Below the pieces are notes generated by a model that searched no databases, was not told where the DNA came from, and saw only the letters and a list, made by a program, of their open reading frames with translations. From positions 6,720,354 through 6,784,353 of the forward strand of contig CM041531.1 in the NCBI GenBank assembly GCA_023238725.1: 64,000 nucleotides of DNA, in the 5' to 3' direction. This DNA is from Scortum barcoo. Lineage: Eukaryota > Chordata > Actinopteri > Centrarchiformes > Terapontidae. A program made the translations under genes and the position numbers. Of this stretch, positions 37,958 to 52,069 are shown piece by piece (position 1 is the first letter of the stretch; each line of letters begins with the position of its first letter).

Positions 37958-40869
37958 TATATGAATATGAAAACATGCATGTGCAGCCCATCCTACAGCA
38001 GCAGGTCAAGTAGCACAGATCACATTAAAAAAGAAATCTTGTAAAGGAAACTAAAGTTTATGAGTCTGTTGGCAAAATGAATTTAACATGGTTGCTCTTT
38101 TAAACCTGTGTAACATTCAGCGGTTACACAAAGCCAATTTTCTGCTAAACCACGAAGTGCTTCATGATTGTGATTATATTTGTAATCACTTAGTAATTAA
38201 GAAATTAAAGAAATGTTAGTCATTTGCTGTTTTTTATTAGTTTTCTGCCTGTGTAAATTACCAAAGAAATTAGCAGATCAACATTTCCATTGCATTTGTA
38301 ATATTTACAGTGCACCCAAATGGAGAGTATCAATCTTACAGACTTTCTCATTTAATCAACTATTGATTAAGCAAGACTAAAGTTCTTCTCTAGTGACATG
38401 GTTAATACGATTGGCTCACACCAATCATAACATCCAGGACAAAAGCTATATTCAAAAGAAAAGTAGATGCTGCAGTAACCTAAAACGGGGGACAGAACCA
38501 AGCACGGACAGCCTCAACAAGCTGTCCACGGAGAGTAAAGCTGTAACACGAGAGACCTTTGGATTCAGTTTGAGAGCAGCAGAAGTCCGGCAGAAATAAA
38601 AGATGACTTGTGTAAAAACAAATTGGCTCTGTTCCTCTGTTCCCCCTCCTTCTTGATTTTCACTTAGATGTGATTTTTTTTTTTTTTAATTAAATTGATC
38701 TGCCATATGTATTCATGTCAGAGAGAATCATTTCTGAAGTTTTCTTTTCTCACTGAACAGCAACCACATTACCATAATTCAAGTTGGACAGTTTCCATAG
38801 AAACACCCTTATTCTATCTTACTCTGAGGAAGTGTGATTTTTTTTTATAGTGTGTGAGTTTTCTTTATTAGTTATAGTTTATTAGTTGCTTCGTATGTAC
38901 ACATAACACTGCCTACTGGAGAGCTATTATAAGCATAGTCATATCATATCATATTTGAGTTTTTATTATTTCCTACAATCTGCTTTCAGATATAAACCAT
39001 AAATATGTCTCATTTGACAAAGGCCACATGGAACATTAGGCATTACATTGGCGAACACACCAATTTCCCCTGGATATCAGAGGTCAGTATCATTATTCAT
39101 TTCAGAGCCTGGCAGCATGTGGACATGAAGTGCATCTTTAGTGTCTCTGAGTTCACTTTTTTGCTTTTACCCCACACACCAAACTCACCAAAAACTCTAG
39201 TTTTTGCATGGTAAAGGTTAAGGTAAGTGTTAAATCTGCACCTGAGGTTTTACCGACCACACCCTCTAGATCCCATTTCCCTAATCTGCTGCTACTCCCC
39301 TAATGTTGCTCTCTCTCTCCCTCTCTCTCTCTTTCTGTGTGATTGTGTGATTGTGTAAGTGTAGACAGGTGTGCCCGAGTCAGAGCAGAGCCCCATCAGC
39401 TGCTACCTGTTTTATAATTAAGACATCTACAAATACTCAGCCCTGCTACCTCCTCTATTCCTGTTCATTTACGCTCTCAGCATTTTGCACTTTGTTCTTG
39501 CGCCACCCTGAATCTTTTGACTTTTCCCTCTCCACTCCCTCTTTGTGCCAGCCCCGCTCCACTGCCTGGATGTGCACAGCTTTTCCGTATCCCCACTTTG
39601 GACCTGCCTCCTCTCGCCACAGCCACCGGCAGCTTTACTACCAGCCTCAGCCCTTTAAGCTCCCAACCACCAACCCAAGCCTCCCCAGGGCTGCGCTCTC
39701 TCCTTCCCCGCCTTTTAATTAAATTCTTTCTACACATAACATTTTTCAATGGTCATTTTAAAGGGGCCAACTTAAGTCTGCTAATTTCACTATTGGTTCT
39801 TACACTTAATATGTTAAATAATACATTTAATTTTGATGTAAAAATCTGACTTTGACATCCTAGACATGAACAACTTATTTGTGACTGTTGATCCACGGCC
39901 AAAATACACAATAAGTGAAAACCATACATTTTTAATAAGGATTCAGCTCCTAAAAAAACAAAGACAATAAAAGGATGCAAGGTCAAGAGAAAATTCACCA
40001 CATAATTTCCCTTTGAAAATATTGTTTGCTGCATATATGTGTATATATGCCGCTCACCAATCCAGGTTTGGGTTGTCCTTTTGAAAACTTAAACTGGTCT
40101 AAGACATGCTATGTAATGTAGAGAGACGTTCATATGAAGTTTAATTTATTCTGTGGCAAAAATTGAGATTTTGGCAGACTCTGTACTGTTTAAGAGCATC
40201 TTTTCACAACTCACAGGGGCTCATTGTCAGTGAGACAATCCAACACGATCTGTCTGCAGCTCAAAACTCAGTGACACTTTCACCGCAACACAGAGTTTCA
40301 TCTGTCAATACAAAGCCATTAAAGAAAGGTACGTGAATGTGTTTAATCAAATAAATAATTTATTGATAAGACATATCCTTCATGTAAAAGACAATCGGGG
40401 ACTGTATTGGGGCCATACAACTAAATAAACTACGCAGGTGTGCTTCATTCATAATTACAATGCATCATTCTGATAATTAAGCTTGTTTTTTCTGGTGTCA
40501 AATTTTCCAAACTGCGTGTGTGTTCTCTTTTGTAAGGCCGCTATATAAAAGGCCACATTATACTACTACATATTAATCTATGTTAACCTTTGACTGTTAT
40601 TCAAAAGAAAGGTGCCAGAGCAACTGTCATGTAATGATGTTTAAAGGTTGGTGTCTCAGAAAGGTTATGATAACAGTAGGGACAGTTTTGGACATTTAAA
40701 AAAAAAAAAAAAAAAAAACAACCAATAGAAATTCTGACTCCATTAGATAAGAGACTTTGCCTATAACATATAATAAAATAAAGGCCCCAGGCCTCCCATG
40801 AGGTAACCTGGATTCCATTAGAAATTGGCCTTATCTAACATAATGCAGGAAAAGGTAACTCTAGACACC

Positions 40870-41098
40870 AGTATACACCACACCCAAGACACATGAAAAG
40901 AGAGAAAAGGGTCATGACCAGACATGCCCCCGGTCTGTGCACACCTACAACCTGCATTACGAAAGGTGATGTTCTGCTGGTAAGGGCTCAGTTGTTCTGC
41001 AGGACAGCTCAGGCTTTGTTACTCCGTGTTGAAGAATAAAGCTCTCTGGACTCAACTTTGCTGGACTCCAGTGCTTATTTGACTCTGCATTTTCCTCA
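40870..41098 (+). mobile_element. Possible 3' part of a solo LTR
   Basis: A pyrimidine- and G-rich stretch leads into AATAAA (41035-41040), then CTCTCTGGACTCAACTTTG and a pyrimidine-rich end TTTTCCTCA (to 41098). This resembles the R-U5 end of a retroviral-type long terminal repeat, in which a poly(A) signal precedes a short U5 ending in CA. No retroviral gene lies beside it, and neither the 5' edge nor a target duplication could be fixed. It could also be unrelated unique DNA. Confidence 0.35.
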
Positions 41099-44000
41099 GA
41101 AGAAGATTTAAACACTTAGAAACGTTTTGAAGAAAAGACTTAGAGATTAAGGAGTAAGGTGTAGAGGCTTGGGCAGGACCAGACTTTAGTCTCCAAGCTG
41201 GCCCTTGACTGGGTCTACAGTCCGGCCTGAAAATCCACATCAGTTTGGGTTTATAGCCTGGCAGTACAAAATAAATCAGAAATCGAAATACAGATTTTGT
41301 TAACAATATTTATCCTAAACTTTTCAAGGCACACTTCACTTCACATTTGTTTATTTGCCGTGGAAAAGAGGATGTTAGCAGGAGGCTCAAACACTGATGT
41401 AATTTTTTTTTTTTATACTTCCTGTTTTCACTTTGGATCCCTTTGTAAAGCTATGGGGCTATAATTTCAAAGGCCCACTCTCCAGTCTTCTTAATTTAGG
41501 AGGCTTGTTATCGATTGCCGCGAAATGTCAAATATCATTAATATTTATAAGCTGCGAGCAGGCTGCAGCAGTTTGAGTTGAATGCATTCATCTTGAAAAT
41601 GAAACTCAACTTTTGACCGCTGACTTTTCACTGATTTTGACGTGGAACCGTTTAAATCAGTGAATCATCTGAATTTCGTATGACTTTACAGATGTGACTT
41701 TACAGGTATGACTTCAGATGTGACTTCCGGTTTCTCTTGACCTGTTTCAGGGGCTCAACTTGACGTACTTGATTCTCAGCACAGTAACTTGAGAAACACT
41801 TGAAGGTTAAGACTTGGGACTTGCACATGTGTGACTTACTGGTAAATACCAATCCAATCTTTAAAAAAAAAGGGGGGGTATTTGGCTTCCCACATTCCCT
41901 TAATGCAAATCTAGACTGGCCATAGAGTATAGAAGCAGCTGATCCCAATCCAGAAGACTTTAAAGCGGGACATGCTCAACTTGTCAGGCTAATGAAATAG
42001 AATTAAATTCTTTCATATATTTGACTACATCTAATACACTCTGCCTTGCTAAAATATCTTATGCATGGAAAAAAAGGCTGGGAAAATGGGGAAGATGTTT
42101 AAGAGAAATTCTGTTTGATATGTGCCTCAGCAAAGATAAGAGAGTTAATGAAGTTGGAGATAAGTAATTTAATTTCTCTGCCACCTCGGTGGGGAGAGAT
42201 AAGGGCATAATGGAGAGGAAGAAACTGTTAGCTGAAACTGAAGGGAAAGGCCAAGCTTTTAGCCCGCATGAAAAGATTTCTGCTGGTCAATAATTAAACC
42301 TAATTTCCGAGATGAGCAATGCAGGTTCAAGCTACAGTTTGATGCTACTGTTTTTGTACTAGTTTGTACTGATTGTTTGTGATGTTCTTCTTTATCAACA
42401 TCAGCATTTCTCTGTTCGTGTCAAAGGTTACACGGATGGAATTTTTAGTCCAAATGAGGCGACTTTAATGAGATGCCTGTTTTTGACCTCTTTGGCAGGC
42501 TGACAGAGTTTGGTGGTGAGAAGCAGCTTAATTTGCAAGAAGAAAATGTGGGAATCTGAGGTGCAACAAAATGTAAATACACTGCAAATACAGAATAAGT
42601 GACTTGTGGGATGTAATATCAATCAGTTTCTTTTTCTTATTAATTAAATGCCCGTGTCACCACAAGACAACAAGTAAGTTGCATATAAACATAAAATGAA
42701 GTGAAGTGAAATCAGTTTGGCTGCTGGAGTTGTTTTTAAGTCTGTCTTTCGGCCACAAACACTTCGACAAATTCCCCTGACTGACAACAATCAGAAACTC
42801 AGTGTGACGGTGGAGATGGACTGATTTTCCAAACTCACTAGAAATCCAGTTTCTCCTATTTTTCTCTGGACCCTCGATTTTCTCCTGCTGTATTTCTACA
42901 TCATGAAATCATGACTGTACGCGTTCACCCTCGGCTCTAGCAGACATCTCTTCCCTTTCTTTGTTTCTGTTGGCGTCTGTCCAGTGATTTTTGTTTGCAT
43001 TCGCACTCCACATATCACTTTGCACAGTGAAATGTAATTGAATGGCGTGTCGTTAAATTTGCTTTGGACAGGGAGGCTGTTGCTTGGTGGCCATCTAAGC
43101 CGTTTGAAGAATATTAGTCCAACCATGTTCGTACCCACAGTCCATTCTTTGCGTCTTACACTGAAATCTAAAACAAGATAAACAAACCTCTGTTTTTTGC
43201 ACATTATGCCTGAAGAGGAATAGATATGTAACTTTCTGATTTGACCGTGCTGAACCGTGGTCTCTGCATTATGAATCAAACTAAGCTGACTGTGTCATTG
43301 CACCCTGGGAGAGGGCGCGCACACTTTACTGGAAGCAACGAGACCTTGACTGGAGGTTGTGTTGTTGCTTCAAGAACAGTGACAAAAGACAAATTTTTTT
43401 CAGATAAAGAAAGGGCATTTGCAATAAATCAGTACGGCAGAAAACATTATATGAAAAGTTATGTATAATAAGAGAAAAACACTGATCAAACCAGGTACTC
43501 ACATACTCAGAAAGTCTCAGACTATTTAACTACTCTTTGTTTTATATAGTCAGATTGGGTTGTTTCTAACTCATTTTAAAGATGTTGTACACTGATGAGC
43601 TACCACATTTTAGGCAAGAACAAACACATCTCTCATCTTCCAGTATTGAACAAAAATTAACAGTAAAGAATAAACTAAAGTGTCTCAAAAAAACCACCCA
43701 CAACACTGAGTCTATGAAGATGGAGGTGGTGGATTTAAGAAAGAGGCCAGGTAAACTGCGGAGTGATTTCCCATCGGGGCAGAGAGGATAAACTCCATGG
43801 GATTTCCTACCACATATTTTACATTGAAGTTTTGCCCAGCTATCGACCCAGTGCCACACAACTTCCTCCCAAGAATGATTGCCTGCTAAAAAAAGTGGAC
43901 CTACTTACAGGACACTTTTTTTCTACCTTTTTTTCCCCCTCTTTTTTGTGTGTGCTCCTCCTTTGCTTTGCTAATAACAAAGCTTTTGATGATTTGAATG

Positions 44001-44985
44001 ATGATTTGTCTCGTCATATCTGTAGAAAAATAGCAGAATTAATAAATTAAGTATTCAGCGTTTTGGGTTTTTTTGGCTCTTCGCTTTATTTGTTAATGTG
44101 TGTTCATTTCACAGAGAAGTCATCCTTTCCTTCTATTACATACAGTATATTTTACGTTGCGTAAGACCTTCCCTGTGGTTTTTTTTAGAGCTGCATTGAC
44201 AACGTCATCTATTTCATTTATTTTTCATCAGTTCTCTTACCTTCACAAGAGCTACTTCAACAGTAAAGGCCAAATTCACTTTGTGCTTTTTTTTTTTTTT
44301 CATTTTAAGATTTCTAGTAAGGGCATGCTGTGGGCAGTAATTATGAAAGATTGGACATGAAATGGGAAAGTGAAAGCGAAAGGTAGAAAATGACTACTAC
44401 ATGTGCATTTCAAGGTCAACAAAAGCCATCGCTGAGTGAACAAAGCATTTTGCCTAAGAGATTGATTGGAAATGCTGCACAGTCAGCTTTCTCTTGGATT
44501 ATCCTTCCTGAATGGATTCTTTCAGCGGATGAAAGAGTTTAGGGAATACAGTAAAAGGCGGCTTGTATTAACTTATACACCCTGTGGTAAACCTCTCAGA
44601 TAAACATAGCAGAACCAATTGTGCACGGTAGATTAATTGTTGTTTCCTTTCCTACGCTGCGGAAAAGCAAATGATATTTGTGAAATAAAAAAAATGTAAA
44701 AAAAAGGATGTTCTGACCTTACAAATCTACTGCTGCACGAAAGAGCAATGAACGTACTCCACTGAGCTGATCTTTGCTGCCTGGCCACGGTCAGTTTCCA
44801 CTTAGAGGATTTTGCCGGACAGGTGTGAACCTGATAACAATTGAATCCTCTGCCACTGCTGTAAAATGATATATACTTTTTCCACAGCAACCAAGCAGAG
44901 TGTGACAGACGGAAATGTAGAGAAAAGGGGGGGTTGGAACAGCTTGCTGCCACACACTTACACTTTACTTTCTCTCTCTCTCACA

Positions 44986-45021
<36 letters not shown>

Positions 45022-48000
45022 GCTCTCCAGTCAGTAGGAAGTCCTGAAACTGTCTGCTGCTAGCCCATGAAATAAGCTGCTCCCACACTGTTCCACCATG
45101 TGCTTTAATTTTGGGCTTCAGTGGTCAGAACTACATTCTGTGACCCTGTTTCTCTCAGCTGAACTTCAGAGGTGTGTTTTTGTTTTTTTGTTTTTTTCCC
45201 TAAACTCACTTTTCAAGTATCTTTTGAAAGTATAAGTGAAAATCCTGTTGATCTCTAATTTCTAATTAGAATCAAAGTCATAGAAGAAAAGGCATTGATT
45301 GTTCGTTGATAATAATGAAGGAGCGCCAATGCGGTGACACACAATACTTTATGTAGACGCTAATAAATAGAAGATAAACTGATACTGACTTGTCTGGTTC
45401 AAACTGTATTGTTATGAAAGGGGAGAGTTAATTTTTTTCTATACCCAAAGGCTCCCTATATATATGAACCCATAACTATCTAATGGTCTGGGATGCGCTA
45501 TAATAGAATGGGTACATGCAGAATGACTGCATTTGAATACGGCTCCGAGGTCATTTATTATTTGCGAGCCAGGATGGTAAGTAGTACAAATCACAAATCA
45601 CTTTCACTGCAAAATAAAATATAGGGGGAAAAACATATCCTATGGTGTATTCTATGTTTTTTTTTTTTTTTCTTTTTTTGCATGAACCTCGTATTAGGCC
45701 ATGGATCAGCTGCAGCTGGCAGTAGATTGATTTTGGCTCCAGTGGAATTTATCCGGGAACTCTGCATTGGGCCCGGGCCATGTTTTGACGTGCTCCGTGC
45801 CTCCGCCTGCCAAGATTGTGTCATAAAAATATGCATAGTGGGGTGTTGCTTGTTTGCATACCGCATGTTGAATATGGTGGTACGACATGCGCGGGGTGAT
45901 ATCAAGCCTGATTTCACAAGCTACTCAACTATCACCACTTCCTTCAGTACTTTACTGACAACCTGCTATACCGGCTCCATTTTAGGTCACATTATAAATT
46001 ATAAACAGTAGCCATCACAGTTGAGTTTGTCAGCAATCCTGCTAATGAAATCACTGAATATCTGCAAGCTTTTACTCAGAAAATAGACACTTAGTGGGAA
46101 AAGTATAAAACAGATGACAGACCGTGATAGTTGTGAACCCAGTACCTTTAATAACGGTAAGAAAGAAAATGAATTCATTCATATAGACTTTCAACCTAAG
46201 GGACAGAGGGGAGAAAGTGATTGAAGCTATGCTGGCTTCATTTTAAACAGAGTAATATCACGGATAATTTCTGACATCTAAATGCCTTTTCTCATCTTTT
46301 AGAATAAAAGGAGGAGACAATGGCTTAGAGAAGCTCCAACATTTACATTTACACACTAATGTAAATTCAACAGGGCATACTGCTAAGTAAGCCTCTACAT
46401 CATCAGTGTGATATTTTTCCCCCTGAAAAAACAGGTATTTTACAGCATTTTGATTGTATAGAACAAATAACAAAAAAATAAATAAAAATGCTGGATGTAG
46501 TAAAAATGATACAAATTAAAACTCATATATGCAAATTGACATTTAATTATTATTTTGTTTTATTTGTCAGAAGGTTCAATAAACACTCCAATTAAAAAAA
46601 AAAAGAATTTTGAATTTTCTGGCAATTAGTCATGGTTTAGGTTTCACAGGGTTAAAATCAGTCTTTGCTGATGATTGCAGTTTCATAAACTTAAACATAA
46701 AACGATCATAGATTTGACCCACCAAACCTATGAGTATAATGTACACCTCCTTTAAAGCTCAAACCATAATGCTGTCAGATTTAACGGAGAGTGCTGCAGG
46801 AATGAGTCCTAAAACCTGCAAATGAGTCAACATTTCTGCACCTCTGGTTCTGGGTTTTTAATGCATTTTTGGTTAGATGTCTGAGTGAGGGATTTTTTAC
46901 ATTTTGTTCTGTGACACATCAATAAATGAATAAAACATAAAACACATCAATAAATGAATTTCACTCTTGTGAATTTTGAAGTTTTTACGTGTCTTGATGA
47001 GGGAGGAACCTTGCTAACAAGTAAGACTACAGAGGTTGTTGGGTTCGCCAGCATCACACCAAGCACGGTCAAACACCGTCACTCATCTGCATTTACAGCC
47101 TCAAATCCGCAGTGACGTTGAAGTAATGCGACCGTATTATTTCATTGTCCTTTGTTACAGAGCTTATTTTCCAAAATCCAATGGAAGAAAGTCATTGGCT
47201 TTTTGTTGAGGGGACCCAGATGACCATGACGTCCGGGTTGACCTACAAAAATATGTCATCCCTACAGCACTCTATTGAATTATTATTTCATATTTAATCA
47301 GTGACTACGGTATATGTATATTTTTAGATGATAAAGTACGCTGTCATTTGTCTCTGTTTATTTTGCACTGTCCCTTAGTTCTAAAAAGTGTTTTTTTGCC
47401 CTCTCTTTTTCTTATTTCTACACCAAAGCCAACAATACAAAACATATACAATGCTACGAGATATAGTTGTACAATACTTACTGCTGAGTGATGTGATGCC
47501 AGAAATTTCCCAGCTCACTGCTCTCCTGACGTACACAATACAATCTATATGATTAAAGTGATTGCACATTTGTACTGATGTACAGAGAGCTGCTGGCTAC
47601 TGGTTAAAATTAAATTAGTTTTGCAGTCCAGAGCCCACACCCTCTCCGCTCTCAGTCAAGAGCCCATTAGTAAACCAGTGACAGACTCCACTCTGTTCCA
47701 GAAATATACGGCCCTTCACTGACCTTGTTTGATTACATCGCTGCTCACCATTTCTCTTTTGTGAGCCCAAGAAAGAACCTCCTTAGTCAAGTTACTTACC
47801 CAAGTATCTGTTCCCGGATTGATTTCTGGGTCACTTTTCTCATCATTAGCATCGAGTGTGAGTGGATTTTCTGAGAAAAGTCATCAAAACGGATGGGTCC
47901 TTTTACATTTTCTACCTACACTTTAAGAAGACAATAAAAAAAAGACTGTTTACGGCCCCATTGCACAGAATGACCATGATACAGCTGTGAGGAGCTGATA

Positions 48001-51000
48001 GCGTTATTGATCGACACTGTACCCTTATGACACCATTAAAAATCCCCCTCACCCTCCCCGAGGATTTGAGTGGCACTCAGTTATTTGGTGTTAATTATGT
48101 ATCAGACAGTGTGACTCAGATGTGAGGACCCAAGATGAGTGGATTTTTTTCAGCTCTTAAGTCAGCACAGCAAATAACAAGGAGGTTTTGATGTATGTAA
48201 GATTAGATGATTAATCACGGCAGAAAAGAGCTTTTATATTCATATGCAACAAATCTATAAATATGACTATGCCTGTTTTATATTTATTAATCTGTGTTGA
48301 AATGCATCTGTTTGGGCCTCACACACTTACAAATGTTTTCTTCCTCTTGGATCTGCACACATTACCAATTCAATGACTTAAGCGTGACAAGATGGCGAGA
48401 TGGGAGATGCATCCACTAATTTTGTCTCTGTGACACTTCCTGAATGGCGAAGTGGTGAAAACCAGAAATAAAAGAGGCGACGGTGAGATCGCTTTCCCCG
48501 CTGCTCAGTCATCAGTGTCACATTTCACCGGGCAACAAAGGAGATCCCTGGCAGTTCACTTGAGCCAGCACCTCGGCTCTATGCGCTCACCGATGATAAC
48601 AAAGAGCAGGCCATTTTGTCCGAGACAGGAGGCTGAGTGGCATGTTTGATTTATCTGCCACGCATCTTTGCGCTCGAGTTGATGCTGAAAAACAGAGACG
48701 TTGTTTACATCACCTCTTTGGATAGAATAGTTGTAATGTGCGGATATCAAATACCGAAAGTGTGTTTTGATGTTACATGTAAGAGCTGGTCTCAGTGTGT
48801 ACATTTTCATTGCAGTGACACTCATATAGTGGTGTGGAAATAAGAGAAAAAGATTTCTAGGTAACTATTTTAGAGTCGTAGCTTCATATGATTTCTTAAA
48901 TCTGACCTGAAGAGTCAACTTAGTTTGAAAAGTTGGAGCACAACTTCCAGGTCCCTTTGTCCGATTCTCTCTTTAGCTCACTTTTCTTCATTGATCTTCT
49001 TTTGTTTACTCGTCTTTCACGTGTCGTCCTTCGTTGCTGACAAAGGAAGGATGGGCAGTTTTCTCATTGCTCGGTTGTTTGGTGGTTGTTTGCCTGCTAA
49101 TGCATCCAATCCTGGGTGAGCATATGCACAGGAAGGTGAGCAGTGATTAATGCTCCATCCAATACTCTGATCTGATTGGTTGTTTTGATTCAGGGTTGGT
49201 GTATTATTGCAAATTTTGGACTAAGAGGCAGTTTTTCCACAGATTATCTGTCTCATATACTAATGTCAGGGCATAGTGACTGTTTAAAAGTATGAATATG
49301 AAGTTTTTTTTCTGTTTGTTTTTTGTTTTATTTGCGAGAATTACTGACTCTATCAAGTAATTGGTTGCCGGGTTATTTCCTTTTATTTAAGGGGATGTAA
49401 CAAGGGGTTACCTACTTCAGCTTTAAGGGAGTTTGAAAAATTCGCTGCATCCTTAATTCACATCTCTGTAAACTGTTCTCCTGATAAGATGTTTATGTAG
49501 TTAATTATCCTTAATGCAGCTTCAACCAAACTTTTAATCTTGCTGCGAGTGCTGCCCTCTGACCGGCTATACAACATCCCATTATAATCATGCAAATACT
49601 CTCTACACCTTTCCAATCTAAATGATTTAAATGAATACCGACTCTGCTGTAGGAAAAAAAAAACAAAACAAAACAACCCTGTAATCATGTACCGCCCAAA
49701 TACTGCACAGGAAACAAACATAATCATCCGGTAAATGTTAGCCGCTAAAGCCAATATCCACTCATACTGACTACATTTTATATGAGAGCCTAAACCCTCT
49801 CTTCATCAGCATGAATAACTGAATCAATTTCAGCCTGGAAACACACACGCAGCGATGGAAACTTTGCAAAAAAAAAAAAAGGTCATTCACTAACAGTTTG
49901 GAACTCCTAAGGTAATGACCTATCACTGCAAACAGTCATATCCCAGCGACAAACAAACACACTGTTTGCCCTGCAAGCTGAGCAGCTGTGATAACTCTCC
50001 TCTCTCAGCTTGTTATCTAAACAGGTAACAGCATATGCATACATTACCGGTTTACAACTCTGAAGTGTGTGGTTGATGCCAGCATGATAATAGGAGTGTG
50101 ATGGACTAGTTACCCTTGGAGAGAAAATGTTTTGCCTTTTTGTTTCCCTCCAGCGACGTCAGAGGTCAGCTGCTGGAGTTTGAGCTGAACAGCATCACTG
50201 TTTACTGGGCCTCAACCAAAGAGGACTGAAATGGATGGAGCCTTTCTCAGATTAACAATAACGGTCGACATTAGCTGTGCAGGAAAAGGTGGCCGCCTCA
50301 ATCATTTCAAAGTGACCAGTGCATTGATAATGGCTCAGGTTCTTTGAGCACTCCATGTAGTTCCTTTTTTAATATTCTACTGCTAACCTGCCAACTGTTA
50401 ACACAGGGGACACACATCGTTATCAATGGCAATCATTATCAAATAATTTGATTGTCCCTGTGAAATTAGCATATGAGGTTAACATGTGGTAATGTCACAG
50501 GCATTTATCTTACTCCAGTAGAGTGGTCTGGGAAATAGAAAGCTAGCAATTTATCTTAAATACATCTCATCAAGGAACATTAATGGAAAACGGGTCAACT
50601 GCACTTACAGCAGTAGAAAAAGTTGACTTTCTCAAGCGTGAATGGCTTCTGTTGATGGAGCTAGTGGGCAGAGAGCTGGATGCAGCTACTTATTAGTCTT
50701 TAATATTTGTAAAACTTTCCCAGAATCTAGAAAACCTGTTTTTTTTATTTTATCTATTTTTTATGTGATGTCATTTCAAGTAATGCAATGAAAAAAATGG
50801 AAGGAAAAAAAACTTTTTTGGCATATGTGCTCGGTCTTTTTTAATGAATTCATGCAAAATGTTGGAAAACTAAACTGAGAAAAACTGCTGACATCATTTA
50901 AAGCTCACTAGGTACGTCGGTCAAACTCAGCTGTGGGAGATATGACCTATTGTGAGCTGATACAATGGCGACATATATCGCAGAACAAGCTCCATTCAAA

Positions 51001-52069
51001 AAATGCACCAGTGGTGTCTGAGATATCACATAATATGAATAAAGGAAGGACTGCCAATATTATCAACCTCTGTGAATAGATAAGCTGTGTTTTCATTGTT
51101 AAAAAAAAAACAACAACACATATTTCAGTAAGAACCTCCTGTGCATGTGCTGTGACAGTCATTTGTATTCATCTACATCTTCAACAGAGACTTGGCTGCT
51201 CTACCATCTTTCATTTCCTTCATCCCACTCATCATTGATGGGCTGATGACAGTAGGGCAGATTGTTTTTTGACCGTCCCATCAATCAAATTCAAAAACTC
51301 CCCTTGATACTGTGAGTTTGCACATTTGGGGTTATACACAAATCTGGATAATGTTAGTAATAATGTGCAGTGTGATTCATAAGTAGCTGGTGTTATCTAA
51401 GTTTATTGTTTGACACAGTGATGTATTTCACAGATTTGTGAAAGGTAATTTGGAAGTCATACAGTGTATTTTGTGCTTTTGAGACTGCCCTGCCCATTTT
51501 GTCTTGCTAGTAAATGCATGTTTAAGGATTACTTTTCCTATAATCATCTATGATGACTATCACTATATTTAATTTATGTCTTACGTTTCTGTAAAATGCA
51601 ATACTTCTCATGCACAACAGGTGTTTTATAAAAAAAAAAAAAAAGCTTAGTATGACTGGTTATGTACTGACACTTATCATTTATTCTGAAACCACTTTGA
51701 TGCTGCTTTTTTTTCAGTCTCTAGAGAGCAGCTTCATGTCCGGCAGACATCACTAAGTGGACTCAGGGACATCACATTGCTAGTTTGATGGGTTGGGAAG
51801 AATTAACTACACTTGACATGTTCATTGTTGCGAAATAATATGTAGCCTAAACAGTATGCCTCATCTGTGTTTCAAAGTTTTTGGATGTCACTGGGGTTCT
51901 TTTGCAGAGGTATCCTTGAACTATTGCAATCTGAAGATTTTTTTTTTTTATAAAGCCTTTATTTAAAATTTACATCTAATCCATTAAGCAACTATATGGA
52001 TAGGAGGTGGCAGCAAAGCAAGCATTTTCCAAATAGAAATGCTCTTTTTTTTTTTTTTTTTTAACCACG
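41099..52069. other. Intergenic with candidate non-coding islands
   Basis: No exon recognised. Islands of higher sequence complexity are at 41490-41600, 45700-45880, 48430-48690 and 50140-50490. T- and A-tracts are frequent (45658-45679, 49869-49880, 52047-52062). Confidence 0.55.
44971..45017. repeat. (TC)n(AC)n microsatellite
   Basis: A short TC run is followed by TCACACTCAC and about 14 AC units. Confidence 0.95.

Larger units (their letters stand above)
33346..40869. other. Intergenic, no gene seen
   Basis: The longest frame (36853-37362 minus, 169 codons) matches no family I know. A pyrimidine-rich block at 39300-39745 and an AT-rich block with a perfect TATA word at 40541-40551 are discussed in the findings. 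A T-tract lies at 33911-33924 and an A-tract at 40700-40719. Confidence 0.55.

Noticed and set aside
42896..43279. 127-codon minus-strand frame
   Set aside because: No domain and ordinary intergenic composition; expected by chance over 64 kb.
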